Assembly (NCBI RefSeq): GCF_003515075.1
Contig: NZ_QWLV01000007.1
Location: 1 to 64,000 of the forward strand
From: Sphingomonas gilva
Lineage (GTDB): Bacteria > Pseudomonadota > Alphaproteobacteria > Sphingomonadales > Sphingomonadaceae
Direction of reading: 5' to 3'
Length of the DNA: 64,000 bases
This document shows positions 1-8,481 of the stretch, one piece after another. The position numbers and the translations under genes were made by a program. The stretch's first letter is position 1. Every line of letters begins with the position of its first letter. The notes beneath the pieces are model-generated. The model ran no database searches and had not been told where the DNA came from. It saw only the letters and a program-made list of their open reading frames with translations.

Positions 1-1
1 C

Positions 2-124
2 AAGCTCGTCCGCCGCTACAACAATACACCCCGCAAATGCCTCGGCTTCCAAACCCCAGCCGAAGCCTTCCTCCAACCGTTGCACTTCAAATGTGAATCC
101 ACACCCGGAACAAGTCCGGGGTGA
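2..124 (+). CDS. IS30-family transposase, C-terminal end (cut by window edge)
   Basis: The open frame entering from the left edge encodes the typical end of an IS30-type transposase: NNTPRKCLGF, then QTPAEAF, then LHFKC. The enzyme's catalytic DDE core lies outside the window. The last residues (STPGTSPG) and the TGA stop at 122-124 are encoded by a half-copy of intergenic repeat family B at 102-127, so the end of the element and the repeat are fused here. I could not identify a terminal inverted repeat or target duplication. Whether the upstream part of the element is intact cannot be seen. Confidence 0.8.
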   Translation, partial: KLVRRYNNTPRKCLGFQTPAEAFLQPLHFKCESTPGTSPG

Positions 125-127
125 CGG
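102..127. repeat. Repeat family B, single arm (B0)
   Basis: One arm of the palindromic family B element (CCCGGAACAAGTCCGGGGTG) follows the transposase coding end. It lacks the partner arm present in the copies at 40658, 42939 and 45360. Confidence 0.7.
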
Positions 128-175
128 GAATTTGCGTGATGTAGCAGCGCTGGATGCCGATCCGCTCCCAGGTGA

Positions 176-589
176 TCAGTCGATCGCCTCGACGCCCTGC
201 GCCTTCAGCCGTTCGAGATGGTCCTTCATCTCCTTCAGCCGCTCGGGCGAATGGCCCTGCCACTCGGCCACCTCGCCCGTGACGCGCAGCGGATCGCGCG
301 AGCGATAGGATTGCGTCGGATTGCCCGGGAATCTCTTGTCGGTCAGGTTGGGATCGTCGACGATCTCGCCGGTCGGCTCGACGATGTAGATCCGCTCCCG
401 CCCCTCGCCGGCGGCCAGCTCGGCGCCCCAGATCGCCGCGTCCAGCGTGGCGGTCAGATAGACCCACGACGCTTCCTTCCGCGCGCCGTAGTTGGAGCTG
501 TAGCCCGCCCCGATCAGGTCCCCCGGCTTCAGTTCGGCGCGGGTGCCGTGATAGAATTGCCGCGTGGCCGTGCCGTCGGTGGTCGTCAT
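176..589 (-). CDS. arr: Rifamycin (NAD+) ADP-ribosyltransferase Arr
   Basis: Predicted 137-residue Arr. Enzymes of this family transfer ADP-ribose from NAD+ to the 23-hydroxyl of rifamycins and inactivate the drug in the cytoplasm. The sequence has the near-invariant family blocks FYHGT (residues 12-16), GYSSNY, VYLTATLDAAIWGAELAAG, VEPTGE, DDPNLTDKRFPGNPT and SYRS. The length equals that of known Arr proteins, with no truncation. The assigned start ATG at 589 has only a weak ribosome binding site. It is a single gene, convergent with the IS30 remnant on its left. Chromosomal arr genes are widespread in proteobacteria, so its presence does not prove recent transfer. The family call is very secure; resistance in this strain is an inference. 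Confidence 0.95.
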   Translation of the reverse strand: MTTTDGTATRQFYHGTRAELKPGDLIGAGYSSNYGARKEASWVYLTATLDAAIWGAELAAGEGRERIYIVEPTGEIVDDPNLTDKRFPGNPTQSYRSRDPLRVTGEVAEWQGHSPERLKEMKDHLERLKAQGVEAID

Positions 590-692
590 CGGTTCGCTGC
601 TCGTCGTTGCCGTCTCGGGCGCCGCGATGTCGTGGCGCCGATGGCGTTATTCAACACAGGCCGGGCGCTGCCGCAATCTACCGGCCGCTCCA

Positions 693-1253
693 TCACGAAG
701 GCATCGTACCGGGTCGCAGGTAGGCAAACATATGGGCGACGTAATCGGCCTTGCCGAGCTCGACCCCCTCCTTCCGCAAAATGGCGTAGGCGATCATCAC
801 ATGGAAATAGAACTGGGCCAGCGCCCAGTCCCGGGCATATTGCTCCGCCGAGAGATCGAAGATCATGCCCGCCGGAAGGGTGTGCATGATCGGCGTCGCC
901 GGATCGACATCGCCTGCATCCGCAACAAGCGATTCCACCAGCGCGCGGGTTTCGTCGATTCTGGCTTTCGCGTCGGCGAGCGACCCGGGATGCGTCGAAG
1001 CATTCCGGCCTTCATTGAGCAGGGTTTCCACCGAAGGCGGGAACGGTTCGCCCCGCAGCCGATACATCCCTTCCTGCGCCTGTACGCAGGCGAAGCGGAT
1101 TTGAGTCGAAAGCGGAAACATGTCCGGCGCGAGTTGCGCGGAAAGCAGCGCGTCCGCCCGATCGACCGGCATTTGCGTCCGCGCCTTGTCCAGCCAGGCC
1201 GACAGCGCCGCCAGCATCTGGACATAGGTCGGAGCGAGAAGGTTCGTCAGCAT
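693..1253 (-). CDS. DUF1993 family protein
   Basis: The 186-residue product matches the DUF1993 pattern: N-terminal LLAPTYVQMLAALSAWLDKA, a central region around PDMFPLSTQIRFACVQ, and a C-terminal YFHVMIAYAILRKEGVELGKADY. Members are predicted four-helix-bundle proteins related in fold to DinB/YfiT; their biochemical function is unknown. The frame stays open to 1325. Starting at 1253 puts the conserved helix near the N terminus, as in relatives, and leaves a purine-rich GAAGAAGAG about nine bases upstream. ATG 1262 is the alternative. It stands alone between arr and the uronate operon and shows no obvious link to either. Confidence 0.75.
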   Translation of the reverse strand: MLTNLLAPTYVQMLAALSAWLDKARTQMPVDRADALLSAQLAPDMFPLSTQIRFACVQAQEGMYRLRGEPFPPSVETLLNEGRNASTHPGSLADAKARIDETRALVESLVADAGDVDPATPIMHTLPAGMIFDLSAEQYARDWALAQFYFHVMIAYAILRKEGVELGKADYVAHMFAYLRPGTMPS

Positions 1254-1561
1254 CGCAGGCATCTCTTCTTCGGTTCGATCGGCCGTCCGGATCGATAGGC
1301 GCTGCCTGGTTTCGACTCCAGCCATCTGGAAGCCGCTGCCGATAGACAGCCGTTGTCACGGTCACGGCCAGCCGATCTGCGCACCCCCAAAATAAAAGCT
1401 GGAAATGTAGGATTTCGCCTGCTTTACGCTGGTCGATGCCGGTCCTGCCTCCCTCCTCCCCGCGTCGCCGTTTCGGCATCGCGGGGGAGGGGAAGTCAGG
1501 GGGCGCCTATCCTCACTTTCCTCACCTTTGGAAGGTCGGGTATGCCCGTCGGGCGGCCGAA
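1254..1561. other. Non-coding gap with an imperfect hairpin
   Basis: This stretch separates the end of the uronate operon from the DUF1993 gene. It holds a GC-rich inverted repeat at about 1453-1492 (CTCCCCGCG paired with CGCGGGGGAG around an inner CCG/CGG stem). No U-run follows it on either strand, so it could be a weak end of the leftward operon or a worn repeat. I see no gene in it. Confidence 0.4.
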
Positions 1562-3094
1562 TCAGGTGCCCGGCTGGATGTAGGGGATGCGCGCGAACAG
1601 CTCGCGCTGCCAGCGGCGGGGATCGCTCTCGATGCGGCTCTCCACGTCGAAGATCATCGTCCGCCGTTCGGGCAGCGTGTAGCGCGGCCAGCCCTGGCCG
1701 GGATCGCCCTCGCGCGCCAGCGACACGAACGCCGCCATCATCCGCCGCGACAGCGCGCGCGCGGCGGCCCCCGTGCCGGTGATCGACCCTTCCGCGTCCA
1801 GCGTGCCGAACACCAGCGGGATGTCGTGCCCGTGCGGCGCGCCGCGGATCGGCTCGATGGGCGACTGGAAATCGAGCTGATAGACCCAGGCGGGCGCGCT
1901 CGCCTTCGCGCGCTCCTCGGCCTCGATCACCTGCCCGCGCCAGCTGCGCCCCGCCGTCGTCGCGGCATAGAACAGGTCGGTCGGCGACATCGCGGGGAAA
2001 CGCGCGCGATACTGGGCGACGACCCATTCGGGCAGCACGTCGATGCGCAGCTCGGGCGCGATCCGCGCGGCGATATTGTCCCAGCCGAGCCCCGCCAGCT
2101 TGGGCCCGTTGGGGTCGATGAAGGCGCGGGTTTCGTCGTGCGTGTTGCCCAGGATCAGCGGGATCGCGTTGCCCTGGGGATGCGCGTCGGGCCAGAAGGG
2201 ATGGCGCGTCAGCCATTTCATGTCGAGCACCGGCCCGAAATAGACCCCGCCGCCCAGGATCGGGTCCTCGGCGTCGAGCCCCTCGACCAGCCGCTCGACC
2301 GGCATCGTCAGCAGCGCGGCCGGATCGGCCACGCCCAGCTTCGCCAGATAGGCTCCGGTCCGCCGCGTGGCGTTGAGCGGGCCCGAGGCGGTGACCTGCT
2401 GCCCGCTCATCGTCGCGGCGGCGTGGAACAGCCCGCGCGCGGCGGGCATCGCCATCAGCGTCGCGATCTTGGCGCCGCCGCCCGACTGGCCGAACACCAT
2501 CACCCGCGCCGGATCGCCGCCGAACGCGGCGATATTGTCGCGCACCCATCCGAGCGCGAGGATCAGGTCGAGCTGCCCGGCATTGCCGCTGTCGGCGAAG
2601 GCGGGCGAGAGCCGGGCGAGATAGAGATGGCCCAGCGCGTTCAGCCGCTGGTTGACCGTCACCACCACGACATCGCCGTCCGCCGCCAGCCGGCAGCCGA
2701 ACACGCGCGGCTCGATCACCGTCCCGCTCGAATAGGCGCCGCCATGGAAATAGACCATCACCGGCCGCTTCGCGCGCGGGTCCGCGCCCGGCGTCCAGAC
2801 GTTGAGGAACAGGCAGTCCTCCGCCTGGGCGAGGTCGCTTCCCCCGCGCTGGGGGCAGGACGGGCCGAACGCGAGCGCGGGCAGCGTGTCGCGGCCGGGC
2901 GCCGGCGCGCGCGGCGCCTGGAAGCGCGCGCGGCTGGTGTCCTCGCCATAGCGGATGCCGCGGAACAGCTGCACGCCGCCCTCGCTGGTCCCGCGCCAGC
3001 GGCCGGCCTTGGCCGTCACCACCGGATCGCGCGCCATCAGCGGCGCGGCGGCCAGCGCCGCCGTTCCCGCCAGCACGGCGCGCCGGCCGATCAC
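1562..3094 (-). CDS. Type B carboxylesterase, predicted exported
   Basis: A 510-residue alpha/beta hydrolase of the carboxylesterase type B family (COesterase). Visible landmarks are EDCLFLNVW (92-100), the oxyanion motif FHGGA (116-120) and the nucleophile elbow GQSGGG with Ser204; a PHGHDIP motif probably carries the catalytic His. The first residues, IGRRAVLAGTAALAAAP, look like a Tat-type signal, so a periplasmic enzyme is likely. I chose the GTG at 3094 because it overlaps the kdgK stop as GTGA and gives the signal peptide; the upstream extension of the open frame is an out-of-frame shadow of kdgK. It is the last gene of the uxaC operon. It might remove acetyl, methyl or feruloyl esters from uronate-containing oligosaccharides; that is inferred from position only. 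Confidence 0.85.
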   Translation of the reverse strand: MIGRRAVLAGTAALAAAPLMARDPVVTAKAGRWRGTSEGGVQLFRGIRYGEDTSRARFQAPRAPAPGRDTLPALAFGPSCPQRGGSDLAQAEDCLFLNVWTPGADPRAKRPVMVYFHGGAYSSGTVIEPRVFGCRLAADGDVVVVTVNQRLNALGHLYLARLSPAFADSGNAGQLDLILALGWVRDNIAAFGGDPARVMVFGQSGGGAKIATLMAMPAARGLFHAAATMSGQQVTASGPLNATRRTGAYLAKLGVADPAALLTMPVERLVEGLDAEDPILGGGVYFGPVLDMKWLTRHPFWPDAHPQGNAIPLILGNTHDETRAFIDPNGPKLAGLGWDNIAARIAPELRIDVLPEWVVAQYRARFPAMSPTDLFYAATTAGRSWRGQVIEAEERAKASAPAWVYQLDFQSPIEPIRGAPHGHDIPLVFGTLDAEGSITGTGAAARALSRRMMAAFVSLAREGDPGQGWPRYTLPERRTMIFDVESRIESDPRRWQRELFARIPYIQPGT

Positions 3095-4107
3095 CGCCGC
3101 ACGTCCAGCCCGCCTTCGAGGAACGCGTCGATGTCCGCCTGGCGGAACAGGCTGGCGTCGCCGGGCAGCGAATGTTTGAGGCAGGTCAGCGCCAGCCCCG
3201 ATCGCACCGTCTCCTCCAGCGCCTGGCCGGTCAGCACGCCGTGGAGGATGCCCGCGGCGAAGGCGTCGCCCCCGCCGATCCGGTCGATGATGCCGGCGAC
3301 GACCACCTCCTCGGTCTGGAAGCCGCGCTCGGGCGTGTCGACCCGCGCGGCGATGCGGTGGCGGTCGGCGTCGTCGACGTGCCGCGCGGTCGAGGCGATC
3401 AGCCTGAGATCGGGGAAGGCGGCGAACGCCGCCTCCGCCGCCTCGCGCCGCCGGTCGGGCCCGTCGCCCGAAAATTCGCGGCCGAGCAGCAGCGAGATGT
3501 CCTTGTGATTGCCGAACAATATGTCCGCCAGCCCAACCAGCCGCGTCAGCACCGCCCTGGGATCGCTGTCCCACGCCTCCCACAGCCGCGCGCGGTAATT
3601 GCCGTCGAACGAGACCGCGACGCCCATCTCTCGCGCGGTCTCGGCGGCGCGGATCGCGGCTTCGGCGGTCGCCTGGCCCAGCGCGGGGGTGATCCCCGAC
3701 AGGTGCAGCCGCTCGACGCCCGCGAGCAGCGCACGCCAGTCGAACGCGTCGGCGGGCGCCTCGGCGAAGGCGGACGCGGCGCGGTCATAGACGATGTCGG
3801 ACGCGCGCAGCCCCGCGCCGGGGCTGAGGAAATAAAGCCCCATCCGCCCCTCGCGCAGCGCGACGCCCGAACAATCGACGCCCTGTGCGCGAAGCGCGGC
3901 GATCGCGCCGCGGCCGAGCGGATTGTCGGGCGCCGCGCTCACCATCTTCGCGGCATGGCCCAGGCACGAAAGCCCGATGGCGACATTGGCCTCCGCCCCG
4001 CCGACATGCACGTCGAGCCGGCCCGACTGCATCAGCAGCTCGCGCCCCGGCGCGGTCAGCCGCAGCAGCAATTCCCCGAAACAGGCGATCCGCGCGGTCA
4101 TTCCCAT
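3091..4107 (-). CDS. kdgK: 2-keto-3-deoxygluconate kinase
   Basis: A 338-residue PfkB-family sugar kinase predicted to phosphorylate 2-keto-3-deoxygluconate to KDPG, the point where the uxaC/uxaA and kduI/kduD branches meet. Motifs include CFGELLLRLTAPG near the N terminus, GGAEANVAIGLSCLG (36-50, sugar-binding region) and DRIGGGDAFAAGILHG (275-290) with catalytic Asp281. ATG 4107 or ATG 4101 could both be used: GAGGGGG precedes them and spacing favours 4101. The gene lies 9 bp after kduD and shares four bases with the following esterase, implying one transcript and coupled translation. Confidence 0.93.
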   Translation of the reverse strand: MGMTARIACFGELLLRLTAPGRELLMQSGRLDVHVGGAEANVAIGLSCLGHAAKMVSAAPDNPLGRGAIAALRAQGVDCSGVALREGRMGLYFLSPGAGLRASDIVYDRAASAFAEAPADAFDWRALLAGVERLHLSGITPALGQATAEAAIRAAETAREMGVAVSFDGNYRARLWEAWDSDPRAVLTRLVGLADILFGNHKDISLLLGREFSGDGPDRRREAAEAAFAAFPDLRLIASTARHVDDADRHRIAARVDTPERGFQTEEVVVAGIIDRIGGGDAFAAGILHGVLTGQALEETVRSGLALTCLKHSLPGDASLFRQADIDAFLEGGLDVRR

Positions 4108-4116
4108 CCCCCTCGT

Positions 4117-4872
4117 TCAGCGAGCCAGCCAGCCGCCGTCTACCGCCAGGATATGCCCCTGCACATAGTCCGCCGCCGAAGATGCGAGGAACACCGCCGC
4201 GCCGCCCAGATCGGCGGGATCGCCCCAGCGCGCGGCGGGGATGCGCTCCATGATCTGGCGGTTGCGCGTCTCGTCCGCCTGCAGCGCGGCGGTGTTGTTG
4301 GTCGCGATATAGCCCGGCGCGATGGCGTTGACGTTGATGCCCCTGGCCGCCCATTCATTGGCGAGCAGCTTGGTCAGGCCGCCGATTCCGCTCTTCGACG
4401 CGGTGTAGCTCGGCACGCGGATGCCGCCCTGGAAGGTCAGCATCGATGCGATGTTGATGATCTTGCCGCCGCCGTTTCCGACCATCACCCGCGCCGCCGC
4501 CTGGCACAGGAAGAACACCGATTTGAGATTGGTGTCGATCACCGCGTCCCAGTCCGCCTCGCTGAAATCGAGCGCGTCGGCGCGGCGGATGATCCCGGCA
4601 TTGTTGACCAGGATGTGGATACCCCCGAGCTTGTCCACCACTTCGTCCACAACCCTGCCCACAGGCTCGATCGAGGAGAGATCGGCGGAGACGATCTCCG
4701 CCCGGCGGCCCAGCGCGCGGGCCTTGTCGGCGGTCTCCTCGGCCGGGGTGCGGCCGATCAGCGCGACATCCGCGCCGGCCGCGGCGAGCGCCAGCGCGAT
4801 GCCCTGGCCGATGCCGGTATTGGCGCCGGTGATCGCCGCGACGCGGCCGGTGAGGTCGAAGGGATTGGTCAT
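4117..4872 (-). CDS. kduD: 2-dehydro-3-deoxy-D-gluconate 5-dehydrogenase (SDR)
   Basis: A 251-residue short-chain dehydrogenase that in this context should reduce 2,5-diketo-3-deoxygluconate to 2-keto-3-deoxygluconate, downstream of KduI. It shows the Rossmann motif TGANTGIG (residues 14-21), LVNNAG, the catalytic SYTASKSG (Tyr-x3-Lys) and a C-terminal GHILAVDGGW. The start at 4872 has a strong GGAGGAG site six bases upstream. The in-frame extension to 4968 runs through repeat C1 and is not credible. That same repeat supplies the purine-rich Shine-Dalgarno sequence. Confidence 0.92.
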   Translation of the reverse strand: MTNPFDLTGRVAAITGANTGIGQGIALALAAAGADVALIGRTPAEETADKARALGRRAEIVSADLSSIEPVGRVVDEVVDKLGGIHILVNNAGIIRRADALDFSEADWDAVIDTNLKSVFFLCQAAARVMVGNGGGKIINIASMLTFQGGIRVPSYTASKSGIGGLTKLLANEWAARGINVNAIAPGYIATNNTAALQADETRNRQIMERIPAARWGDPADLGGAAVFLASSAADYVQGHILAVDGGWLAR

Positions 4873-4878
4873 TCTGGA

Positions 4879-4983
4879 CTCCTCCCCTCCCTTGCAGGGA
4901 GGGGCCGGGGGTGGGTGCGCGGCGCAACGCGTCGCGCTTCGACGCTGGCGGCCTGCCCCTCCCTGCAAGGGAGGGGAGGAGGG
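4879..4983. repeat. Repeat family C, copy C1
   Basis: An inverted-repeat element between kduI and kduD. Each arm is itself a hairpin (CCCCTCCCTGCAAGGGAGGG and the matching left arm), separated by a roughly 60-base GC-rich centre. A second copy lies after phaC at 55154. Read on the minus strand, its end flows straight into the Shine-Dalgarno sequence of kduD. Confidence 0.85.
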
Positions 4984-5826
4984 CTAAGCCAGCTGGCAGA
5001 TATCCAGCACGTTCATGTCGGTATAATCCTGGTTCTCGCCCGCCATCGCCCAGATGAAGGCATAGGCCTTGGTGCCCGCCCCCATATGGATCGACCAGGG
5101 GGGGCTGATCACCGCCTCCTCGTTCTGCATGACGATGTGGCGCGTCGCCTCGCCCTCGCCCATGAAGTGCATCACCCGGTCGGTGTCGAGATTGTCGAGC
5201 TCGAAATAGAAATAGATCTCGCTGCGCCGCTCATGGATGTGCGGCGGCATGGTGTTCCACACGCTGCCGGGCTTGAGCACGGTCAGGCCCATGACGAGCT
5301 GCGCCGAATCGCACACGCCGGGGATGACGAGCTGATAGATCGTCCGCTCGTTCGATTCCTCCAGGCTGCCGCGGTCGAGCGCATTGGCGTCGGCGATCGA
5401 CAGCTTGCGCGTGGCGAACGCCTTATGCGCCGGGCAGGACGCGATGTAGAAGCGCGCGCCCGCGCCCGAGAACTCGACGTCCTTCGCGCCCATGGTGACG
5501 TAGAGGCAGTCCTTGTTGCCGAGCGTGAACGCCTCGCCGTCGACCGTGACGGTGCCTTCGGTCTTGCCGACATTGACCACCGCCATCTCGCGCCGTTCGA
5601 GGAAGGGGTGGCCGGCGGCAGAGGGCGGCTCGGTCTGCGCGGGCAGCTTCACGGCCGCGCCGCCCACCGCGACCCCGCCGATCACGAAGCGGTCGGCATG
5701 GGTGTAGTTGAGCACGCACTCGCCCTCGCGGAACAGGCCCGGAATCAGGTAGCGGTCGCGCAGCTCATCGTTGGAGACGCATTCCATCATGTCGGGGTGG
5801 GTGGCGTAATAGGTGCGGTCGAACAT
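4984..5826 (-). CDS. kduI: 5-keto-4-deoxyuronate isomerase (4-deoxy-L-threo-5-hexosulose-uronate ketol-isomerase)
   Basis: A 280-residue cupin-fold isomerase converting 5-keto-4-deoxyuronate, the spontaneous product of unsaturated uronates released by polysaccharide lyases or unsaturated glucuronyl hydrolases, to 2,5-diketo-3-deoxygluconate. Length and sequence follow the KduI family throughout: [20 protein letters not shown] at the N terminus and a C-terminal metal-binding cupin with [18 protein letters not shown] and a later [24 protein letters not shown] site lies seven bases before the ATG. It follows uxaC by 21 bp. Having both kdu and uxa genes suggests growth on unsaturated and on free hexuronates. 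Confidence 0.95.
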   Translation of the reverse strand: MFDRTYYATHPDMMECVSNDELRDRYLIPGLFREGECVLNYTHADRFVIGGVAVGGAAVKLPAQTEPPSAAGHPFLERREMAVVNVGKTEGTVTVDGEAFTLGNKDCLYVTMGAKDVEFSGAGARFYIASCPAHKAFATRKLSIADANALDRGSLEESNERTIYQLVIPGVCDSAQLVMGLTVLKPGSVWNTMPPHIHERRSEIYFYFELDNLDTDRVMHFMGEGEATRHIVMQNEEAVISPPWSIHMGAGTKAYAFIWAMAGENQDYTDMNVLDICQLA

Positions 5827-5847
5827 CGGGAAACTCCGTGGGGTGGA

Positions 5848-7296
5848 TCAGGCCGCGGCGGCGACCGGGGAAGGGGCGGGATCGCCGAGCTTGTAGGCGC
5901 GGCGGACGAGGCCGACGGTCAGCTCCCGCGCCAGTTCGGCGGCCTCCCAGTCGGCCAGCCGGTGCTCGGCGACCAGGCGGGCAAGGAAGGCGCAGTCGAC
6001 GCGGCGCGCGACATCGTGGCGCGCGGGGATCGAGAGGAAGGCGCGGGTGTCGTCGTTGAAGCCGACGGTGTTGTAGAAGCCCGCGGTCTCGGTGGTCATC
6101 TCGCGGAAGCGGCGCATCCCCTCGGGGCTGTCGTGGAACCACCAGGCGGGACCCAGCCTGAGGCAGGGATAATGGCCCGCGAGCGGCGCCAGCTCGCGCG
6201 CATAGGTCGATTCGTCCAGGGTGAAGAGGATGATGGTCAGGTCGCGCTCGCCGCCGACCACGTCGAGCATCGGCTCCAGCGCGCCGACATAATCGGTCCG
6301 AACGGGCATGTCGGCGCCCTTGTCGCGGCCGTGGCTGGCGAACAGCGCGGCATTGTGGTTGCGGCACGATCCGGGGTGGATCTGCATCACCATGCCGTCC
6401 TCGACCGACATCTTCGCCATCTCGGTCAGCATCTGCGCGCGGAACAGCTCGGCATCGGCGGCGTCCCAGGCGCCGCCGGTGATGCGGCCGAACAGCGCTT
6501 CGCTTTCGGCCGCCGAGAGATTGGCGGTGCGCGCGGTGGCGAAGCCGTGATCGGTCGCGGTCGCGCCCGCCGCACGGAAGTCCGCACGGCGTTTCCGGTG
6601 CGCGGCGAGATAGCCGGACCAGCTATGCACGTCCTCGCCGGTCAGCTCGGCGAAGCGGGCGAGCGCGGGGCCGAACGCCTCATGCTCGACATCGATCACC
6701 GCGTCGGGCCGATAGGTGGTGACGACGCGGCCGCCCCAGCCCGAGCGGCGGATCGCGGCGTGGTGGGCGAGATCGTCGTCGGCGCCCTCGGTCGTCGCCA
6801 GCAGCTCGATGCCGAAGCGTTCGAACAGCGCGCGCGGGCGGAAGGCGGGGGTCGCCAGCGCCGCGCCGATCGCATCGAAATAATGGTCCGCCGTCGCCGC
6901 CTCCAGCGCGACCTCGATGCCGAACACCTCGGCGAAGACATGGTCGCACCACATGCGCGAAGGCGTGCCGCGGAACAGGTGGTAATGCTCGGCGAACAGG
7001 CGCCACGCCTCGCGCGGATCGGTGGCGGGCGGCCCGTTGCGGTCGGGCACGCCCAGCGCAGCAAGGGCGATGCCCTGCGAATGGAGCATGCGGAACAGAT
7101 AATGGTCGGGGGCGAGCAGCAGCTCGGTCGCGTTGGCCCAAGGCGCATCGGTCGCGAACCAGGCGGGATCGGTATGGCCGTGCGGGCTGACGATCGGCAG
7201 CTCCGCCACGCCGGCATAGAGATCGCGCGCAAGCCCCCGCGTGGCGGGATCGGCCGGGAACAGCCGGTCGGGATCGAGCGTCAGGGGGCGTGCCAT
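5848..7296 (-). CDS. uxaC: Glucuronate (uronate) isomerase
   Basis: A 482-residue uronate isomerase of the amidohydrolase superfamily, interconverting D-glucuronate with fructuronate and D-galacturonate with tagaturonate in the cytoplasm. The N-terminal metal-binding signature VSPHGHTDP (residues 37-45), the block WCDHVFAEVFG and the C-terminal VGFNDDTRAFLSIPARHDVARR are all present, and the length is normal. The ATG is preceded by GGAGAGAGGAG with good spacing. It is the first gene of the leftward catabolic operon, 75 bp below the lacI-type gene, with operator-like site 1 in that gap. Confidence 0.95.
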   Translation of the reverse strand: MARPLTLDPDRLFPADPATRGLARDLYAGVAELPIVSPHGHTDPAWFATDAPWANATELLLAPDHYLFRMLHSQGIALAALGVPDRNGPPATDPREAWRLFAEHYHLFRGTPSRMWCDHVFAEVFGIEVALEAATADHYFDAIGAALATPAFRPRALFERFGIELLATTEGADDDLAHHAAIRRSGWGGRVVTTYRPDAVIDVEHEAFGPALARFAELTGEDVHSWSGYLAAHRKRRADFRAAGATATDHGFATARTANLSAAESEALFGRITGGAWDAADAELFRAQMLTEMAKMSVEDGMVMQIHPGSCRNHNAALFASHGRDKGADMPVRTDYVGALEPMLDVVGGERDLTIILFTLDESTYARELAPLAGHYPCLRLGPAWWFHDSPEGMRRFREMTTETAGFYNTVGFNDDTRAFLSIPARHDVARRVDCAFLARLVAEHRLADWEAAELARELTVGLVRRAYKLGDPAPSPVAAAA

Positions 7297-7340
7297 ATCT
7301 GCTCCTCTCTCCTTCTTGCCGGCCGACCGCGAGAGAATGT

Positions 7341-7354
7341 GGTAACCGGTGTCA
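7341..7354. promoter_or_regulatory. Predicted LacI-family operator, site 1 (uxaC operon)
   Basis: GGTAACCGGTGTCA, i.e. TGACACCGGTTACC on the other strand. It is centred on CG, as expected for LacI-type operators, and lies 45 bp upstream of uxaC. The same 14-mer with one or two changes recurs before uxaA (8468) and before the hydratase-exuT pair (11927). Confidence 0.75.
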
Positions 7355-7371
7355 GATTGCAGTTCAACCCG

Positions 7372-8409
7372 TCAGGCCGATGGCGGCGCCACCGATGCGC
7401 GACGGATCAGGGTGGAGACGAACAGCGCGTCCTGGGGCTCGTCGGCGATCTCGTCATTGTCGCCGATCAGCTTCAGCGCCGCGGCGCGCGCCATCGTCGC
7501 GATCGGCCAGCGCACCGTGGTGAGCGGCGGCCAGAGATGCGAGGCGATCGAGGTGTCGTCGAAGCCGACGATCGAAAGGTCCGCCGGAATATCGAGCCCG
7601 CGCTGGCGGGCGACATGGAGCGCGCCCGCGGCCATTTCGTCGTTCGAGCAGAAGACCGCGGTCGGGCGCGGCGCGAGATCGAGCAGCCGCTCGGCCGCGC
7701 GCATGCCCGATTCGAAGGTGTAGTCGCCCTGCGCGACCAGCGTGCGCTGCACCGGCAGCCCGGCATCCTCCAGCGCCTGTTCGTAGCCCTGCTGCCGTTC
7801 GAAGGCGGAGCGGAAGCCGTGCGGCCCCGCGATCATACCGATCCGCCTGTGCCCCGCGGCGGCGAGATGCTCGACCGCGCCGCGCACCGCCTCGCGATCG
7901 TTGGAGGCGACCATGTTCGCCGCCGGGCCGAACTGCGCCGATCCCATCCGCACGAACCGGCAGCCGATCTCGGCGCACAACTCGGCCAGCGTGTCGTTCT
8001 CGGAGATCGGCGGCAGCAGCATCACGCCGTAAGGCCGCTGGCGCTCGAGGAACTGGCGGACATCGTCGAGCATCGAGCCCGATCCGCGATCGACCGGATG
8101 GACGATCAGCTCGAACTCGGTGTCGCGCAGCACCTCGAGCAGGCCCTGCTGGACGTTCAGCACCATCTGCGCATTGGGATTGTCGTGGATCAGCCCGATC
8201 AGGAAGTTGCGCCTCAGCGCCAGCGCGCGCGCCTGCGGATTGGGGACATAGCCGATCTCGGCGATCACCGCCTCGACGCGCTTGCGCGTGTCGCCGTTCA
8301 AGAGCGGCGACTGGTTGATCACGCGGCTGACCGTCTTCTTCGATACGCCGGCAAGGCGCGCGACATCGTTGATCGTGGGCTGCGTCGATTTCTTCACGAG
8401 GATGGCCAT
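7372..8409 (-). CDS. LacI-family transcriptional regulator of hexuronate genes
   Basis: A 345-residue regulator: an N-terminal LacI helix-turn-helix (TINDVARLAGVSKKTVSRVI, beginning about residue 11), the hinge region NPQARALALR, then a periplasmic-binding-protein-like effector domain ending in VGFDDTSIASHLWPPLTTVR. It should repress the surrounding uronate genes and be released by a pathway sugar acid; effector identity is an inference. I use the ATG at 8409, which puts the helix-turn-helix close to the start; the frame is open to 8433. It is codirectional with uxaC, 75 bp upstream, and divergent from uxaA across a 72-bp gap containing operator site 2, so autoregulation is plausible. Confidence 0.9.
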   Translation of the reverse strand: MAILVKKSTQPTINDVARLAGVSKKTVSRVINQSPLLNGDTRKRVEAVIAEIGYVPNPQARALALRRNFLIGLIHDNPNAQMVLNVQQGLLEVLRDTEFELIVHPVDRGSGSMLDDVRQFLERQRPYGVMLLPPISENDTLAELCAEIGCRFVRMGSAQFGPAANMVASNDREAVRGAVEHLAAAGHRRIGMIAGPHGFRSAFERQQGYEQALEDAGLPVQRTLVAQGDYTFESGMRAAERLLDLAPRPTAVFCSNDEMAAGALHVARQRGLDIPADLSIVGFDDTSIASHLWPPLTTVRWPIATMARAAALKLIGDNDEIADEPQDALFVSTLIRRASVAPPSA

Positions 8410-8467
8410 AGCGGGACAAGCGCGTCTAGCCAATCGGTGTCGGGCCGGTTAGTACTAGCGAGAAATC

Positions 8468-8481
8468 TGACACCGGTATCC
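8468..8481. promoter_or_regulatory. Predicted LacI-family operator, site 2 (uxaA/regulator gap)
   Basis: TGACACCGGTATCC abuts the uxaA ATG at 8482. A weaker related sequence (CAATCGGTGTCG, 8431-8442) lies 25 bp away and could be a second half-site. Placement over the start region suggests steric block of uxaA initiation and possibly control of the divergent regulator gene. Confidence 0.7.

Noticed and set aside
4873..4968. N-terminal extension of kduD
   Set aside because: The extra 32 residues are translated from repeat C1, and a strong ribosome binding site precedes the inner ATG.
3172..8481. Very long plus-strand open frame running from inside kdgK into uxaA
   Set aside because: It is opposite clear kdgK, kduD, kduI, uxaC and lacI genes; its residues are Arg/Gly/Ala-rich and match no family. 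Only the part from 8482 (uxaA) is real.
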